The notes under the pieces are model-generated. The model was given only the letters and a program-made list of their open reading frames with translations. It did no database searches and had not been told where the DNA came from. Shown here piece after piece: positions 1-10,744 of a DNA stretch of 47,063 nt. Origin of the DNA: Candidatus Nomurabacteria bacterium (GTDB lineage Bacteria > Patescibacteriota > Minisyncoccia > Phycocordibacterales > UBA9973); assembly GCA_943359475.1 (NCBI GenBank), contig CALRHK010000004.1:1-47063 (forward strand). The letters run 5' to 3'. The translations under genes and the position numbers were made by a program. Every line of letters begins with the position of its first letter. Position 1 is the first letter of the stretch.

Positions 1-104
1 GAAAGTGGGTCACGAATATTTATCTTTACAAAAGAAAGTGCAGTGTAAAGTAAGAAGACGACCACAACCGCGAGAACCACAACAAAGTGGGACTTTTTAT
101 CCAT
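1..104 (-). CDS. N-terminal fragment of a membrane-anchored protein (MDKKSHFVVVLAVVVVFLLYTALSFVKINIRDPL...), runs off left edge
   Basis: Open minus-strand frame from ATG at 104 to the window edge; N-terminal TM helix; TGATATAAT 6 nt upstream. Not in the ORF track. Confidence 0.7.
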   Translation of the reverse strand, partial: MDKKSHFVVVLAVVVVFLLYTALSFVKINIRDPL

Positions 105-124
105 ACCAGGATTATATCATGCAC

Positions 125-1639
125 CTATTCATGGGCATCTGTGAATTTATAGAAGTAACCGTCTCGACTACCAACATAGATATTACCCTTCCAGACAGCA
201 GGAGTTGCTTCAATACAAGCGCCAGACGGCAAGAGCATGCGATGTAGCAATTCAGGCTTTGCAGGGTTTTTAAGGCTATATTGACGCAATGAGCCAACTT
301 CACATGTCGCCACGAGCAGTGCGTCATCTATGACCACTGGAGATGACCAGGCGTGGGTACCAATACTATCAAACCACGTCACTTCTCCACTGTCTTTATT
401 CACCGCGAGCAAGACGCCAGTATGCGTGGGCACATAAAGGTAATCACCAGAAAGTGCCGGAGTCGCCCAAATACCACCCTTTCCCGATGCATCAAGAGGC
501 ACATGAATCCCCCAAATATACGGATTAGTTTTATTATAAGGATTCAATTTAGTAAGTTGTCCAAGAAGTTGCGAAGTCTCATTCATTCGCTCTTCTTCAG
601 AACTTACATACAGCATGCCATCGCCATCAGCAACGATTGTTGCATCTGTGTCATCACCCACCCAATAATCAAATACGAGCGGAACCTCGCCTTCTCGTGC
701 CCTTGACACATCAAAGCCAACAATACGTCCTCCTGAGTTTGCGAAATAGACACGATCACCGTAGCGCACTACAGAGTTTTCGATACTCACTTCATTCCCA
801 ACACGCGCAATGAGTGCATCGTTATACGCAGGAGTTTCAAAAAGTAATTTTGGTGCAACCGCGACTTTGCCATCTACGTACGAACGATTGAGTTCATAAA
901 TAAAGAACCAACCATTCTCTCCACCTTCAAACAAAAGGCCATCCATTACTAGTGGGTTGCCGTCCCAATCATTGTTCCATTTCCCTTTCACTGCATCAGC
1001 ATCGAGTGACCAAAGTTCAGTTGGAATATCTTGGTCAAGTGCCACAATTCGTAACTTATTATCACGTGATCCAAAATATAAGAGTGGATAACCATCCGGA
1101 TCAAGTGTTACTGAACCCTTAATTAGGTCGCCGGTGAGAAATGACGGTCGCGTGTCTTTGCCTGTTTGCGAATCAACAAAATGCACCCTGCGGTCGTATG
1201 CACCAAAAATAATTTCTGTTACACCATCCGGGTGTTCCCAAACTACAGGTTGTCCTGTCCAGCCATTTCCACACCATTGTTTTGTTACACCAAATACCTC
1301 TGACAAACTACACATTGGTGAATCTGGGTACTTCCACGCAATTGTCGGTACTAGTGGTAGTGGGCCTTCTCCATACCACGTACGTGTTGGATTGCCTCGA
1401 AACATAGTGAGGCCTTGTACTTTAGCAAATGGTTTTGAGATTGTTGTCGCAGAAGTAATTTTCGCCTTTAGCGAATCAGGTGAAAGTGAGCGCTCTGACA
1501 CCTGCGCACCAACTGCATGTACGACTGGCGAAAAAACAGTTCGAACTGCAGAAAAATTTCTAACTATAAAAAAACCAAAAAGTGATACGACAATCAATAC
1601 CACGATAAGTACTACCTTTTTCATAAAGGAACTTCGCAT
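125..1639 (-). CDS. PQQ-like beta-propeller repeat protein with N-terminal membrane anchor
   Basis: 504 aa; N-terminal TM; repeated WxxxxG/YVGSRDGYFYKF-type blades (e.g. GGIWATPALSGDYLYVPTHTGVLLAVNKDSGEVTW). Confidence 0.85.
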   Translation of the reverse strand: MRSSFMKKVVLIVVLIVVSLFGFFIVRNFSAVRTVFSPVVHAVGAQVSERSLSPDSLKAKITSATTISKPFAKVQGLTMFRGNPTRTWYGEGPLPLVPTIAWKYPDSPMCSLSEVFGVTKQWCGNGWTGQPVVWEHPDGVTEIIFGAYDRRVHFVDSQTGKDTRPSFLTGDLIKGSVTLDPDGYPLLYFGSRDNKLRIVALDQDIPTELWSLDADAVKGKWNNDWDGNPLVMDGLLFEGGENGWFFIYELNRSYVDGKVAVAPKLLFETPAYNDALIARVGNEVSIENSVVRYGDRVYFANSGGRIVGFDVSRAREGEVPLVFDYWVGDDTDATIVADGDGMLYVSSEEERMNETSQLLGQLTKLNPYNKTNPYIWGIHVPLDASGKGGIWATPALSGDYLYVPTHTGVLLAVNKDSGEVTWFDSIGTHAWSSPVVIDDALLVATCEVGSLRQYSLKNPAKPELLHRMLLPSGACIEATPAVWKGNIYVGSRDGYFYKFTDAHE

Positions 1640-1651
1640 AGTCTCATTCTA

Positions 1652-2446
1652 TCAGTTTAAAGGAGTAAGCCCTGTGAATCTCATTGCATTTAGAAGTAAC
1701 TGCGCTCGTACTTTTTCAAAATCTTCATTGCGAATTTCAGCAATTTTTTTTACAACTTCTTCAACCATCCATGGTTCGCATGTTTTTCCACGATAGGGCA
1801 CTGGCGCAGCGAATGGCGCATCCGTTTCGGCCATAAGAGATTCAAGTGGCACCATTTGTATTACTTCGTCATAGTCTCTCGCAAACGTAATTGGACCATC
1901 AAATGATATCGTAAACCCCAACGCGAGTACTTGCATTGCAATTTCTTTATTGCCAATAAAAAAATGAAAATTTGCTCGAATGGTCTTTTGATATGGTTCA
2001 AGCATTGCAAGTACATCACTGTACGCATCCATACTTCCCTTTGATGGTCGCGCGTGAATCATAAGTGGCTTATTGAGCTCAAGCGCGAGCATGATGTGTT
2101 GTTTAAAAACTTCTTTCTGGCGATTTTTTGTTTCCTCGGTTTGATTACGAAAGTAATCAAGACCACACTCCCCAATCGCAACAACTCGTGGATGCGCTGC
2201 AATCTTTTTATATTCTTCAAAATCAAATGCTTCACTTGTATTGTCTGTGGGATGAAGTCCAACCGTCGCCCAAAAAAATGGATATTTTTCTGCAAGCAAA
2301 ACTGCGTCACGTGATGTTTGCGCATCAACACCAACAGTAATCGTTGCAGTTTCGTGTGCACGCATTCGAAACACTACAGCTTCTTCATCATTGCGAAGTG
2401 GTTGTAAATTGAGATGTGAATGGATGTCAAAATACTTGAAGTCCAT
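1652..2446 (-). CDS. TatD family metal-dependent hydrolase
   Basis: MDFKYFDIHSHLN, GECGLDY, ETDAPF motifs; start trimmed from ORF-track 2494 to the internal ATG next to the metG stop. Confidence 0.9.
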   Translation of the reverse strand: MDFKYFDIHSHLNLQPLRNDEEAVVFRMRAHETATITVGVDAQTSRDAVLLAEKYPFFWATVGLHPTDNTSEAFDFEEYKKIAAHPRVVAIGECGLDYFRNQTEETKNRQKEVFKQHIMLALELNKPLMIHARPSKGSMDAYSDVLAMLEPYQKTIRANFHFFIGNKEIAMQVLALGFTISFDGPITFARDYDEVIQMVPLESLMAETDAPFAAPVPYRGKTCEPWMVEEVVKKIAEIRNEDFEKVRAQLLLNAMRFTGLTPLN

Positions 2447-2447
2447 A

Positions 2448-3893
2448 TTAATCCTTGCGCATAAAGAGTGGCTGTTCAGGTTTTTTATTTTCAATAATAA
2501 GTTTTTGTATCATTATTGCTGTTTCTGGCATAAATGGTTCGAGTCTAACGGCAACTCCATACAAATGAGCGAGCACTCGATGTAAATCTTTTTTGGCTTC
2601 TTCTGGACTAGTTTTAATTTTTTTAAACGGCTCATTTTTCTGGATATCTTGATCAATCATGGAAATCGCAAGCCATATTTTTTGGACTTCTTCTGTAATA
2701 GCGAAATGCTCAAGCGTATCAACCTTTTTATCATAATAAGTAACTGACTTATCTTCGTCAGTAAGTGATACTCCATACGAGGTCGCCATGGTCATAATTC
2801 GTGACACAAGATTTCCAAGACCATTTGCGAGTCCTGCATTGTAGGCATCTTTAAAACGCTCAATGGTAAATGGACTATCTTCAAAGGTATTTATTTCTTT
2901 TGCAAGGAAAAAACGTAGAGCATCAGTACCATACTCAGCGACAATATCTTTTGGATTAATCACATTACCGAGCGATTTTGACATTTTCACGCCACCTTCA
3001 GCGGTAATGTGTCCATTAACAATGATCTGGTGTGAATTTGGAAGTTCAGCAGCCATAAGCATTGCTTGCCACATTGCTGCCTGAAAGCGCGTATTATCTT
3101 TCCCGCAATACTGCGTTGGATTTCCATCTTTCCAATAGATTTTAAAATTACCACTCTCGTCTGGCCAGCCAAGTGTTGATATATAATTCGTCAATGCATC
3201 AAACCAAACATACATTACGTGTTCATCATCGCCAGGAACTGGAACGCCCCATGGCATTTTTGACTTCAGACGTGAAATAGGAAAATCGCGTAATCCTCCT
3301 TTTACAAATGATTTTACTTCATTAAAACGAAAATCAGGGATCACAAAATGAGGGTGCTCGTCGTAAAAAGCGATAAGTTTCTCACCAAATGCAGAGTATT
3401 TGAAAAAATAATTTTCCTCCTGTATGTGTTCAAGTGGCTTGCCAGGATGTAGTGGGCACTCCCCATTTACAAGTTCAGAATCAGTCTTTTCTTCTTCACA
3501 CCCTATACAATATTTTGCTTCGTAAAACTTTTTATAGATAAAACCATTTTTCGCAACACGCTCCCAAAATGCTTGCGCGGCTTTAATATGATGCGTGTCT
3601 GTTGTGCGTATAAAATGGAGTTGGTCTGAGATCCCGAAACTTTTTACACTTTCTTTAAATTTTTCTACATAACCGTCAACAAAAACCTGCGGCGAAAGTC
3701 CTGCTTCCTTTGCTTTTTCAAATATTTTGAGTCCATGCTCGTCAGTCCCTGTATTAAAAAACACATCAAAACCCGCAAGCATTTTGTAGCGAGCAATAAT
3801 ATCAGCACGCACAAATTCAAGCGCGTGACCCATATGGAGTTCCGCATTGACATACGGAAGTGTTGTGGTGAGGTAAAATGGTTGTTTGTTCAT
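2448..3893 (-). CDS. metG: Methionine--tRNA ligase
   Basis: HMGHAL and KMSKSLGN signatures, YVWFDALTNY; 481 aa. Confidence 0.95.
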   Translation of the reverse strand: MNKQPFYLTTTLPYVNAELHMGHALEFVRADIIARYKMLAGFDVFFNTGTDEHGLKIFEKAKEAGLSPQVFVDGYVEKFKESVKSFGISDQLHFIRTTDTHHIKAAQAFWERVAKNGFIYKKFYEAKYCIGCEEEKTDSELVNGECPLHPGKPLEHIQEENYFFKYSAFGEKLIAFYDEHPHFVIPDFRFNEVKSFVKGGLRDFPISRLKSKMPWGVPVPGDDEHVMYVWFDALTNYISTLGWPDESGNFKIYWKDGNPTQYCGKDNTRFQAAMWQAMLMAAELPNSHQIIVNGHITAEGGVKMSKSLGNVINPKDIVAEYGTDALRFFLAKEINTFEDSPFTIERFKDAYNAGLANGLGNLVSRIMTMATSYGVSLTDEDKSVTYYDKKVDTLEHFAITEEVQKIWLAISMIDQDIQKNEPFKKIKTSPEEAKKDLHRVLAHLYGVAVRLEPFMPETAIMIQKLIIENKKPEQPLFMRKD

Positions 3894-4967
3894 TTAGTCA
3901 GTGAGCGGAACACCTGCTTTCTTCTTTTCGATATCGCCCATGTATTCGAGTATACTTACTGCCACGGGAATCGCAAGAATAAGCCCCCAGAAGCCCGCTA
4001 GAGACGCCCCCATCAATACTGAGAGTATGACCACTAGTGGTGAGATTCCAATCACCTTTTTTATCACAAGTGGTTGCAAGAAGTAATTCTCAAGTTGCTG
4101 AACCACTGTATAGAAACCTGCAACAATCACCGCGAGCGTAAAACCCCCTTGCATATACCCAAACATTATTGCTGGAATTGCCGCAAGCACTATACCAAAT
4201 GGTATAAGTTCGAAAATTCCAGCAAAGATTGCAAGTAGTAGTGCGTACGGTACATCTAGTAGTGTTAAACCAATAAAGGTTACGACACCGACGATAAGCC
4301 CGAGCAATAACTGTCCTTTGATCCAGAGCGCAATTTTCCGCTGTGAACGCTTCCAGAGTCCGACAATATAATCCTCATGTTTTTGAGGAACAACAATGCG
4401 CAAGAACTTTTCAATCCCGTTCTCTTGGATTGAAAGATAAAATGAAATGACTGTAACAAGTACGAGGTTGATGATGCCACCAAAAAGTGCTGCAAGGATG
4501 CCAAAAATGCCACCTGAAACTTTTGAGACAATCGCCTGAGCACCAGAAATTACATCGTTAAAATTACCACTTTGTGTGAGTGTTGAAATAATTTTTTCTG
4601 CCTGTGTAAGATTTTTCCCGGTAAGAAACGTTGGGATATCAGCTGAGGGGAAATATTTTTGAATTATTGGCGCCAAACTTGAGACTTCGGTAATAATAAT
4701 TGGCGCAAACATATAAAAGAGTCCTGCAAAGAGTACTATGATCAATATGTAAATGAGCACCACACTCAGCGTGCGGTTGAATCTATATCTTACAAGTCTG
4801 TTCGCTGTCGCTTCAACAAACGAAGCAATAACGATTGACGTAAGTAAAATAAGAAATATATCTTTGAGGTAATAGAGGAGGTATAAGAAAATACCCCAAA
4901 GCGCTACGCGCAAAATCGTGCCGTTTGAAATCGAAACATAGTTTGTACGGGGGTTATTTGCCATCAC
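3894..4967 (-). CDS. AI-2E/PerM family transporter (UPF0118)
   Basis: Multi-TM protein, family-like C-terminus PLVIKKVIGISPLVVILSVLMGASLAGFWGLILAIPVA. Confidence 0.88.
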   Translation of the reverse strand: MMANNPRTNYVSISNGTILRVALWGIFLYLLYYLKDIFLILLTSIVIASFVEATANRLVRYRFNRTLSVVLIYILIIVLFAGLFYMFAPIIITEVSSLAPIIQKYFPSADIPTFLTGKNLTQAEKIISTLTQSGNFNDVISGAQAIVSKVSGGIFGILAALFGGIINLVLVTVISFYLSIQENGIEKFLRIVVPQKHEDYIVGLWKRSQRKIALWIKGQLLLGLIVGVVTFIGLTLLDVPYALLLAIFAGIFELIPFGIVLAAIPAIMFGYMQGGFTLAVIVAGFYTVVQQLENYFLQPLVIKKVIGISPLVVILSVLMGASLAGFWGLILAIPVAVSILEYMGDIEKKKAGVPLTD

Positions 4968-5003
4968 TAGTTAAATAATACCAAAAATTCTTAATGCTAC
5001 CTA

Positions 5004-6167
5004 TTAACCTTCGTGGAAACAGGACTCCCACGTCGTATAGTATCGTCTCAGATACTCGTCTTTATCATAACCAAGAGCTTCTTTTGCGTAGTAAAGTGCG
5101 TTGAGCTTGAAATGTTCCCTGAGCCCTGGAGCATTAATAAACTCTCGTATTTTTTCAATAAAACATGTTTCGTCTCCCCTTTCACATACGAAATTCACCC
5201 CTCGAATATCATGCAAAATCGGTGCAGCAACACCAGCATTTGAAGTGATGACTGGGCACGAGCAAGCAAGTGCTTCAAGACTTGTCATACCGTTATCTTC
5301 ACTTTTAGAAGTAACGAGTACAAGGTTTGCTGTTTTGTAATAACTATAAATATCTACTGGCTCTGACTCAAAAACCACATTACCACTGATTCCTTTATGT
5401 ATCGCGTAATTTTGTAAGTGTTTCTTCTCGGGTCCAGCACCAACAATAACAAGACCAATTCTTGGGAAACTTTTTGTAAGCACTTTCATTACATCAATCG
5501 CAAGAGTGATATTTTTCGATCGAGTGAGCTCGCCATGCATGAGAATAATAAAAGTGAATGCTGGATATTTTGCGTGCAAATCAACCGTAACAGGAAGCTT
5601 GGCAATACGATCTACATCTAAAAACATCGGTAATACCGAAATTTTTGATGCGAGTATTTTATGACGTGCAACAATTCGATTTGCAATTTCATTTGAAACA
5701 ACACGCAGACCGGTCGCACGAAATACAACCGCTTTTGCAATTACTTTTTTGAGAAAAGTTGTCTTGGTAAAATCAGACTCGATCTGTACCTGTAATCGTT
5801 TTTTATAGTGATGTGCAGTAAACATAGCAAAAAGACCAAGCCAATATGGGTCCGCAACGGTTATTAAATCTGCATGTAGTCTTCCCTTCCATGTGAGTTG
5901 TGAGCGCACGACTCGCACGACATCAATTGGAAAAAAGAAACGGGAAAATGAATTTGTTGGATATACCCAAATATTCTCTCCTATTTTATGAGCAGTAGTG
6001 ATATGTGTGCGGGTATTTATTAAAAGAATATGAAGTTCTCCAGCAAGCGCAGCGTACTCAAGTATCCTGCCACGAAAAAGTGAGCCCTCGGTGAGAACGT
6101 CTAAGTTACTTGTAAACATGAGCACCTTAATTTTTATTGGAATTCGAGAACCTGATACAGGTGGCAT
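5004..6167 (-). CDS. Glycosyltransferase family 4-like
   Basis: GT-B fold features: MHGELTRSKNITLAIDVM, VIVGAGPEKKHLQ, EDNGMTSLEALACSCPVITSNAG. Confidence 0.85.
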   Translation of the reverse strand: MPPVSGSRIPIKIKVLMFTSNLDVLTEGSLFRGRILEYAALAGELHILLINTRTHITTAHKIGENIWVYPTNSFSRFFFPIDVVRVVRSQLTWKGRLHADLITVADPYWLGLFAMFTAHHYKKRLQVQIESDFTKTTFLKKVIAKAVVFRATGLRVVSNEIANRIVARHKILASKISVLPMFLDVDRIAKLPVTVDLHAKYPAFTFIILMHGELTRSKNITLAIDVMKVLTKSFPRIGLVIVGAGPEKKHLQNYAIHKGISGNVVFESEPVDIYSYYKTANLVLVTSKSEDNGMTSLEALACSCPVITSNAGVAAPILHDIRGVNFVCERGDETCFIEKIREFINAPGLREHFKLNALYYAKEALGYDKDEYLRRYYTTWESCFHEG

Positions 6168-6174
6168 ATCTCAA

Positions 6175-7446
6175 TTATAGTTTGAGAAGTGCAATAATGG
6201 AATCCTTGTCTGTGTATGGACCAATGAGCGCAAGGTTCGCATGTGATGATTGAAAAATTTCTCCGGCAATATCTTTGATTTGTTCTGCTGTGACTGCACG
6301 AATTTCTTCTTCGATTTGGGGAAGCGTCTTTATCTCTTTATGGAGAATATCCTGAGCGCCGTAAAATGATGCGAATTCATCACTCGATTCTAACCCGAGC
6401 TTCATATTGCCAATCAAAAATTGCTTTGCTTTTTGCAATTCAGTATCCAAGACACGTTCTTGTGTACATTGCTTACATTCAGCAATAATGGTACTGACCA
6501 CTTCTTCTACTCGTGAGGTATCGCACCCAACTGAAATCATAAATATGCCGTGATCGGTATAAGTATCGAGGCCAGTGCGCACATAGTAACAAACGCCCAT
6601 TTCCTCACGAAGTTTTTGGAAAAGACGCGAACTCATTCCTTGCCCTAAGATTGTAGCAAGTACACGCGCGGTTCGATTTTTAATGTTGTAGGTATCAAAC
6701 GCACGAAATCCCAAAACAAAGTGTGTTTGATCAGTCGCTTTGTGCGTTAATGATACTGCAGGTTCTTTTTGTAGTTCAAGTACTTTATCTTTCTTTTTTT
6801 TACTTGTACGTGGTTGCTCACCAAATACTTTTTCGATTTGGGTTCGCACTTCATCTTCATTAAAATTACCTGCGACAATTACGGTTGTTGCTTCTGGTAC
6901 ATACTGTTCACCATAATAACGGACAAGATCATCTCGTGTAAGACCTCGCACGCTTTCTACGGTGCCCGCAATATTCCAACCTGCAGGTGTATCACCATAC
7001 ATGAGCGCCATAAAGAGGTCTTGGACATGGTCTTGTGGTGAATCTTCATACATATGGATCTCTTCAATAACCACACCTTTTTCTTTTTCAATCTCCGATG
7101 CGGGAAAAGTGGAGTGAAGATAAATATCGGAAATAACATCAAATATTTTTGAAAAGTTTGAAGCATCACTCTTTGCATAGTATCCAGTATATTCTTGAGA
7201 AGTAAATGCATTTGATTGTGCGCCGATACTATCAAGCTCGTGCGCAATCGCAAGTGCACTTGGTCGATTGCTGGTACCCTTGAAACACATATGTTCAATA
7301 AAGTGCGAAATTCCTTGGTGTTGCTTCGTCTCATATTTTGAACCTGTCTCAACAAGCACAAGTACTGTCACTGTTTGATTCTCAGTTAGTGGCACCGTAA
7401 TGACACGCAAACCATTTGCGAGTTCTGTTTTGTGATAGTTACTCAT
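6175..7446 (-). CDS. M16 family zinc peptidase
   Basis: HFIEHM (HxxEH) zinc motif; 423 aa. Confidence 0.92.
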   Translation of the reverse strand: MSNYHKTELANGLRVITVPLTENQTVTVLVLVETGSKYETKQHQGISHFIEHMCFKGTSNRPSALAIAHELDSIGAQSNAFTSQEYTGYYAKSDASNFSKIFDVISDIYLHSTFPASEIEKEKGVVIEEIHMYEDSPQDHVQDLFMALMYGDTPAGWNIAGTVESVRGLTRDDLVRYYGEQYVPEATTVIVAGNFNEDEVRTQIEKVFGEQPRTSKKKKDKVLELQKEPAVSLTHKATDQTHFVLGFRAFDTYNIKNRTARVLATILGQGMSSRLFQKLREEMGVCYYVRTGLDTYTDHGIFMISVGCDTSRVEEVVSTIIAECKQCTQERVLDTELQKAKQFLIGNMKLGLESSDEFASFYGAQDILHKEIKTLPQIEEEIRAVTAEQIKDIAGEIFQSSHANLALIGPYTDKDSIIALLKL

Positions 7447-7449
7447 GTA

Positions 7450-8790
7450 TTATTTTAGATGAGTGGCAATGGTGGTAAGTAATGCATCGATCGCTACGCG
7501 GGTTTGCTGACCTGAATCACGATCACGAACGGTAACTGTATCACGAAGTGCATCTCCACCTTCACCGAGGGTATCGAAGTCAACAACAATACACCATGGT
7601 GTCCCAATTTCATCTTGGCGACGATAACGCTTTCCGATATTGCCATTGTCGTCCCACATAACACGGCCAAATTTTTCTTTAAGGAGAGTGAATACTTCGC
7701 GCGCTTTTGCAACAAGCTCTGGTTTGTTTTTCAAAAGTGGCGAGACTGCACAAATGACGGGCGCAATCTGTGGTTTGAGCTTAAGGAAACTACGAACTTC
7801 CCCATCCTTTTCATCTTCATGGTACGCTGCTGTCAAAATCGCAAGCACAGTACGATCGAGTCCAAACGTTGGTTCAATCACGTGAGGAACTATTTTTTCT
7901 TTCGCCTCTTCATCTAAATAAGTAAGTTCAACCGTTGATGCTTGCGAGTGATTCTGTAAATCAAAGTCAGTACGGTATGCGAGACCATAGAGTTCTTTTC
8001 TACCAAATGGGAAATCAAATTCGAAATCAATGGTGCGTTTTGAATAATGAGCTAGATCATCTTTTGGTACTTCGAGCTCGTGAATATTTTTTTCCGGTAA
8101 ACCAATAGTACGCATCCACTCATGCATACCTTTTCGCCACTCTTCAAACGTAGCCTCCCATTGTGATTCGTGAATAAAGTACTCAATTTCCATTTGCTCA
8201 AATTCTCGCACTCGAAAAATAAAATCACGTGGGGTAATTTCATTACGAAAAGCTTTTCCTATTTGTGCCATGCCGAACGGAAGCTTTGGATGAAAAGAAT
8301 CAATAACATTTTTAAAGTTTACAAACATCCCCTGTGCAGTCTCTGGGCGAAAATACGCAATTGATGACGAGTCTTCCATTGCGCCGATTTGGGTTTTAAA
8401 CATCATATTGAATTGACGAGGTTCACCAAGTGCCCCATCACATTCTGGACATTTTGTAGGGTCCTCAAGCTGGTCAGCACGAAAACGTCTCTTACATTGT
8501 GTGCATTCTGTAAGCGGATCTGAAAAACCGGCAACGTGACCACTTGCTTCCCATACTTTTGGATTCATGAGAAGCGCCGCATCTACTTCATACATATCTT
8601 CACGATTATATACAAATTGTTTTCGCCAGAGTGCCTTGATATTTTCTTTAAGCGCGACACCGAGTGGTCCGTAGTCCCAAGTACCAGCGAGCCCACCATA
8701 AATTTCTGAACCTTGGTAGATAAAACCGCGTCGCTTACAAAGCGACGTGATTTTATCCATTAATTCTTGATTCTTTTTATTGTCATGCAT
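7450..8790 (-). CDS. glyS: Glycine--tRNA ligase (alpha2 type)
   Basis: RRGFIYQGSEIYGGLAGTWDYGPLG, FRPETAQGMFVNFKN, EPTFGLDRTVLA. Confidence 0.95.
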   Translation of the reverse strand: MHDNKKNQELMDKITSLCKRRGFIYQGSEIYGGLAGTWDYGPLGVALKENIKALWRKQFVYNREDMYEVDAALLMNPKVWEASGHVAGFSDPLTECTQCKRRFRADQLEDPTKCPECDGALGEPRQFNMMFKTQIGAMEDSSSIAYFRPETAQGMFVNFKNVIDSFHPKLPFGMAQIGKAFRNEITPRDFIFRVREFEQMEIEYFIHESQWEATFEEWRKGMHEWMRTIGLPEKNIHELEVPKDDLAHYSKRTIDFEFDFPFGRKELYGLAYRTDFDLQNHSQASTVELTYLDEEAKEKIVPHVIEPTFGLDRTVLAILTAAYHEDEKDGEVRSFLKLKPQIAPVICAVSPLLKNKPELVAKAREVFTLLKEKFGRVMWDDNGNIGKRYRRQDEIGTPWCIVVDFDTLGEGGDALRDTVTVRDRDSGQQTRVAIDALLTTIATHLK

Positions 8791-8792
8791 GA

Positions 8793-10715
8793 TTATGGGG
8801 CAACCTTACCATTTGAACCATTGCTATACTGCGGATCATTCGAAATGATGGTTGAAAGATAATTTCGTACTGCTTTTAGTTGTACACCAGTGTATGAATC
8901 CTGTCCAGAGAACTTACTCTCAGTGATGAGTTGCGGCATGCTACCTATCTGGCTTGATGAAGGTGTGAAGGAAACTTGAAATGCTGCCTCTTTTGAAGTA
9001 CCACTTAAGCCTGCGCCACGATCTACTGCACCAATTTTCCATACAACCTCACGGCTTGAATCAATATAACTTACGTTCACACCTGCTGGTGCAACCGCAC
9101 CCTTCCAAGTAATCCATGCTGGAAGTGTTGTGCGAACCTCGGCACCAGTAACTCGATTCGAAGTATTCGTTACTCTCCAAATAATCGTATAGGTGGTAGT
9201 TTGTCCTGCGCGAGGAGGAATCGGTCCTGTGTTTGCAAACGGACCAATTGAATACACTGCAAGTGGTATTACAGTAAAATCAGTTACTACTTTTGCTATC
9301 TTTGTTTCAGAACCCTTTACTTCCTGTGTGATATTTCCAGCGTCAGTTTGTGTACCCTTGATCCCAACCTCAATCATTACTTGTGGGTCAACAAGAAATG
9401 AGTGGTTGCTGTTTTCAATAGCCGATGGTGTAAATGAAAATGTTACTTGTCCACTTTCTCCAGGCTCAATAGACGCAAGTGAAGAAGTAGTATTCTTATC
9501 CCACGTAATTATGCCGGTATTTGAATCAAAAAAACCGTCAGAGGAATGTACGTCGCTCGGCGAAAGTGCATTACCAGAAAGCTTTGCTGTAATTTGTGCG
9601 TCTAAAATACGCGTCGGTAAATTGTTTGACCATGGAATCTGTACCCGAACTGTCTCTCCAGGTTCAACCGCAATATTCTCACTTGTAGAATCATTGATAG
9701 TAATATGTGTTTCAAGGAATGGCTTTTTGATTGCAATTGTATGGAGGTATGAATTGTAGACTACTTGCAATTTTGAAAAGTCTCCAGGAGTGCCCACTCC
9801 GCCGTAAATATGGAAAGATTTGTCTTCCCCATCCTGCCCGATGAGCGTACCTGTTATTGAAATTGTTTTATCCGCACCAGCACCAAGGTCACCCAAGTCC
9901 CAAATATTATTTGAATATGCTGGTTTTGGATCACTCGAAGTAAAACGAAAGCCTGGTGGATATTGAAGCCGGACCAACATTCCTGAAACTGTTTTTGTTG
10001 CATTGAGTGATGCATGTACCTTGAGAGTAACCTCTTGGTTTGGATTTGTTTCAGTAGGACCATCGACAGTAAGTGAGATTGGTGCAGAATTTATTTGTAC
10101 TACGAACTCTTGCTCCTTGGTAAAGATTGCATTTGAGGCACGCAAACGGTACTCGAGAATAAAGTTGATTTTTTTTGTAGTACCCTGTTCACCATAGAGT
10201 GTAATTTTTGTGTTGTAAACTTTTGTTTCGTTTGCAGAAATAGTACCGAGCGAAGTGCGTGTGCGTACCATATCTGCACCTGCTGAATCATCAGAGCCTC
10301 GTGGATATTCAACAACAAGGTTTGCAAGTTCAAGTGGAATTGGATTTTGATTTTTTATTTCTACCTGTAGTGGCAATTCTTCTCCGCCTGCAGTATAGGC
10401 GTTACCAAGAACATCAATACCGATGCTTGCAGTTGATACTTCATTTTTTCCACCAAGAAAGTTGTACAGCACTACAATCAGCGTAAGAGAGAAGAAAATG
10501 AGGGCACCAATAAAAAGCTTCTTAAAAAGTGACGTCCGCCCTATCTGTGCCGAGGGTTTTTTTGTATTCATATCGTCATGCTTCCAGTCTGTCGAAGCGT
10601 CATTTGGTGTTTCGTGCAACAAACCAAAACGTCGTCGTGCCACCACCTTATCATCCTTTATATATAATCGTTTTCGAATATCATCGATACGACTTTTGTT
10701 CTCTGGAAACTCCAT
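8793..10715 (-). CDS. Large surface/membrane protein with DUF11-like/Ig-like repeats and N-terminal TM
   Basis: 640 aa; one TM near aa 70; repeated beta-sandwich-like segments (e.g. TYTIIWRVTNTSNRVTGAEVRTTLPAWITW). Confidence 0.75.
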   Translation of the reverse strand: MEFPENKSRIDDIRKRLYIKDDKVVARRRFGLLHETPNDASTDWKHDDMNTKKPSAQIGRTSLFKKLFIGALIFFSLTLIVVLYNFLGGKNEVSTASIGIDVLGNAYTAGGEELPLQVEIKNQNPIPLELANLVVEYPRGSDDSAGADMVRTRTSLGTISANETKVYNTKITLYGEQGTTKKINFILEYRLRASNAIFTKEQEFVVQINSAPISLTVDGPTETNPNQEVTLKVHASLNATKTVSGMLVRLQYPPGFRFTSSDPKPAYSNNIWDLGDLGAGADKTISITGTLIGQDGEDKSFHIYGGVGTPGDFSKLQVVYNSYLHTIAIKKPFLETHITINDSTSENIAVEPGETVRVQIPWSNNLPTRILDAQITAKLSGNALSPSDVHSSDGFFDSNTGIITWDKNTTSSLASIEPGESGQVTFSFTPSAIENSNHSFLVDPQVMIEVGIKGTQTDAGNITQEVKGSETKIAKVVTDFTVIPLAVYSIGPFANTGPIPPRAGQTTTYTIIWRVTNTSNRVTGAEVRTTLPAWITWKGAVAPAGVNVSYIDSSREVVWKIGAVDRGAGLSGTSKEAAFQVSFTPSSSQIGSMPQLITESKFSGQDSYTGVQLKAVRNYLSTIISNDPQYSNGSNGKVAP

Positions 10716-10744
10716 GGCTTTTATTATACCATGCGCCCACAGTG

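Noticed and set aside
1134-1796. 220-aa plus-strand ORF
   Set aside because: Antisense to the PQQ-like and TatD genes; low-complexity, no family resemblance; typical shadow ORF.
9193-9759. 188-aa plus-strand ORF
   Set aside because: Antisense to the DUF11-like protein, which has the clear domain pattern.
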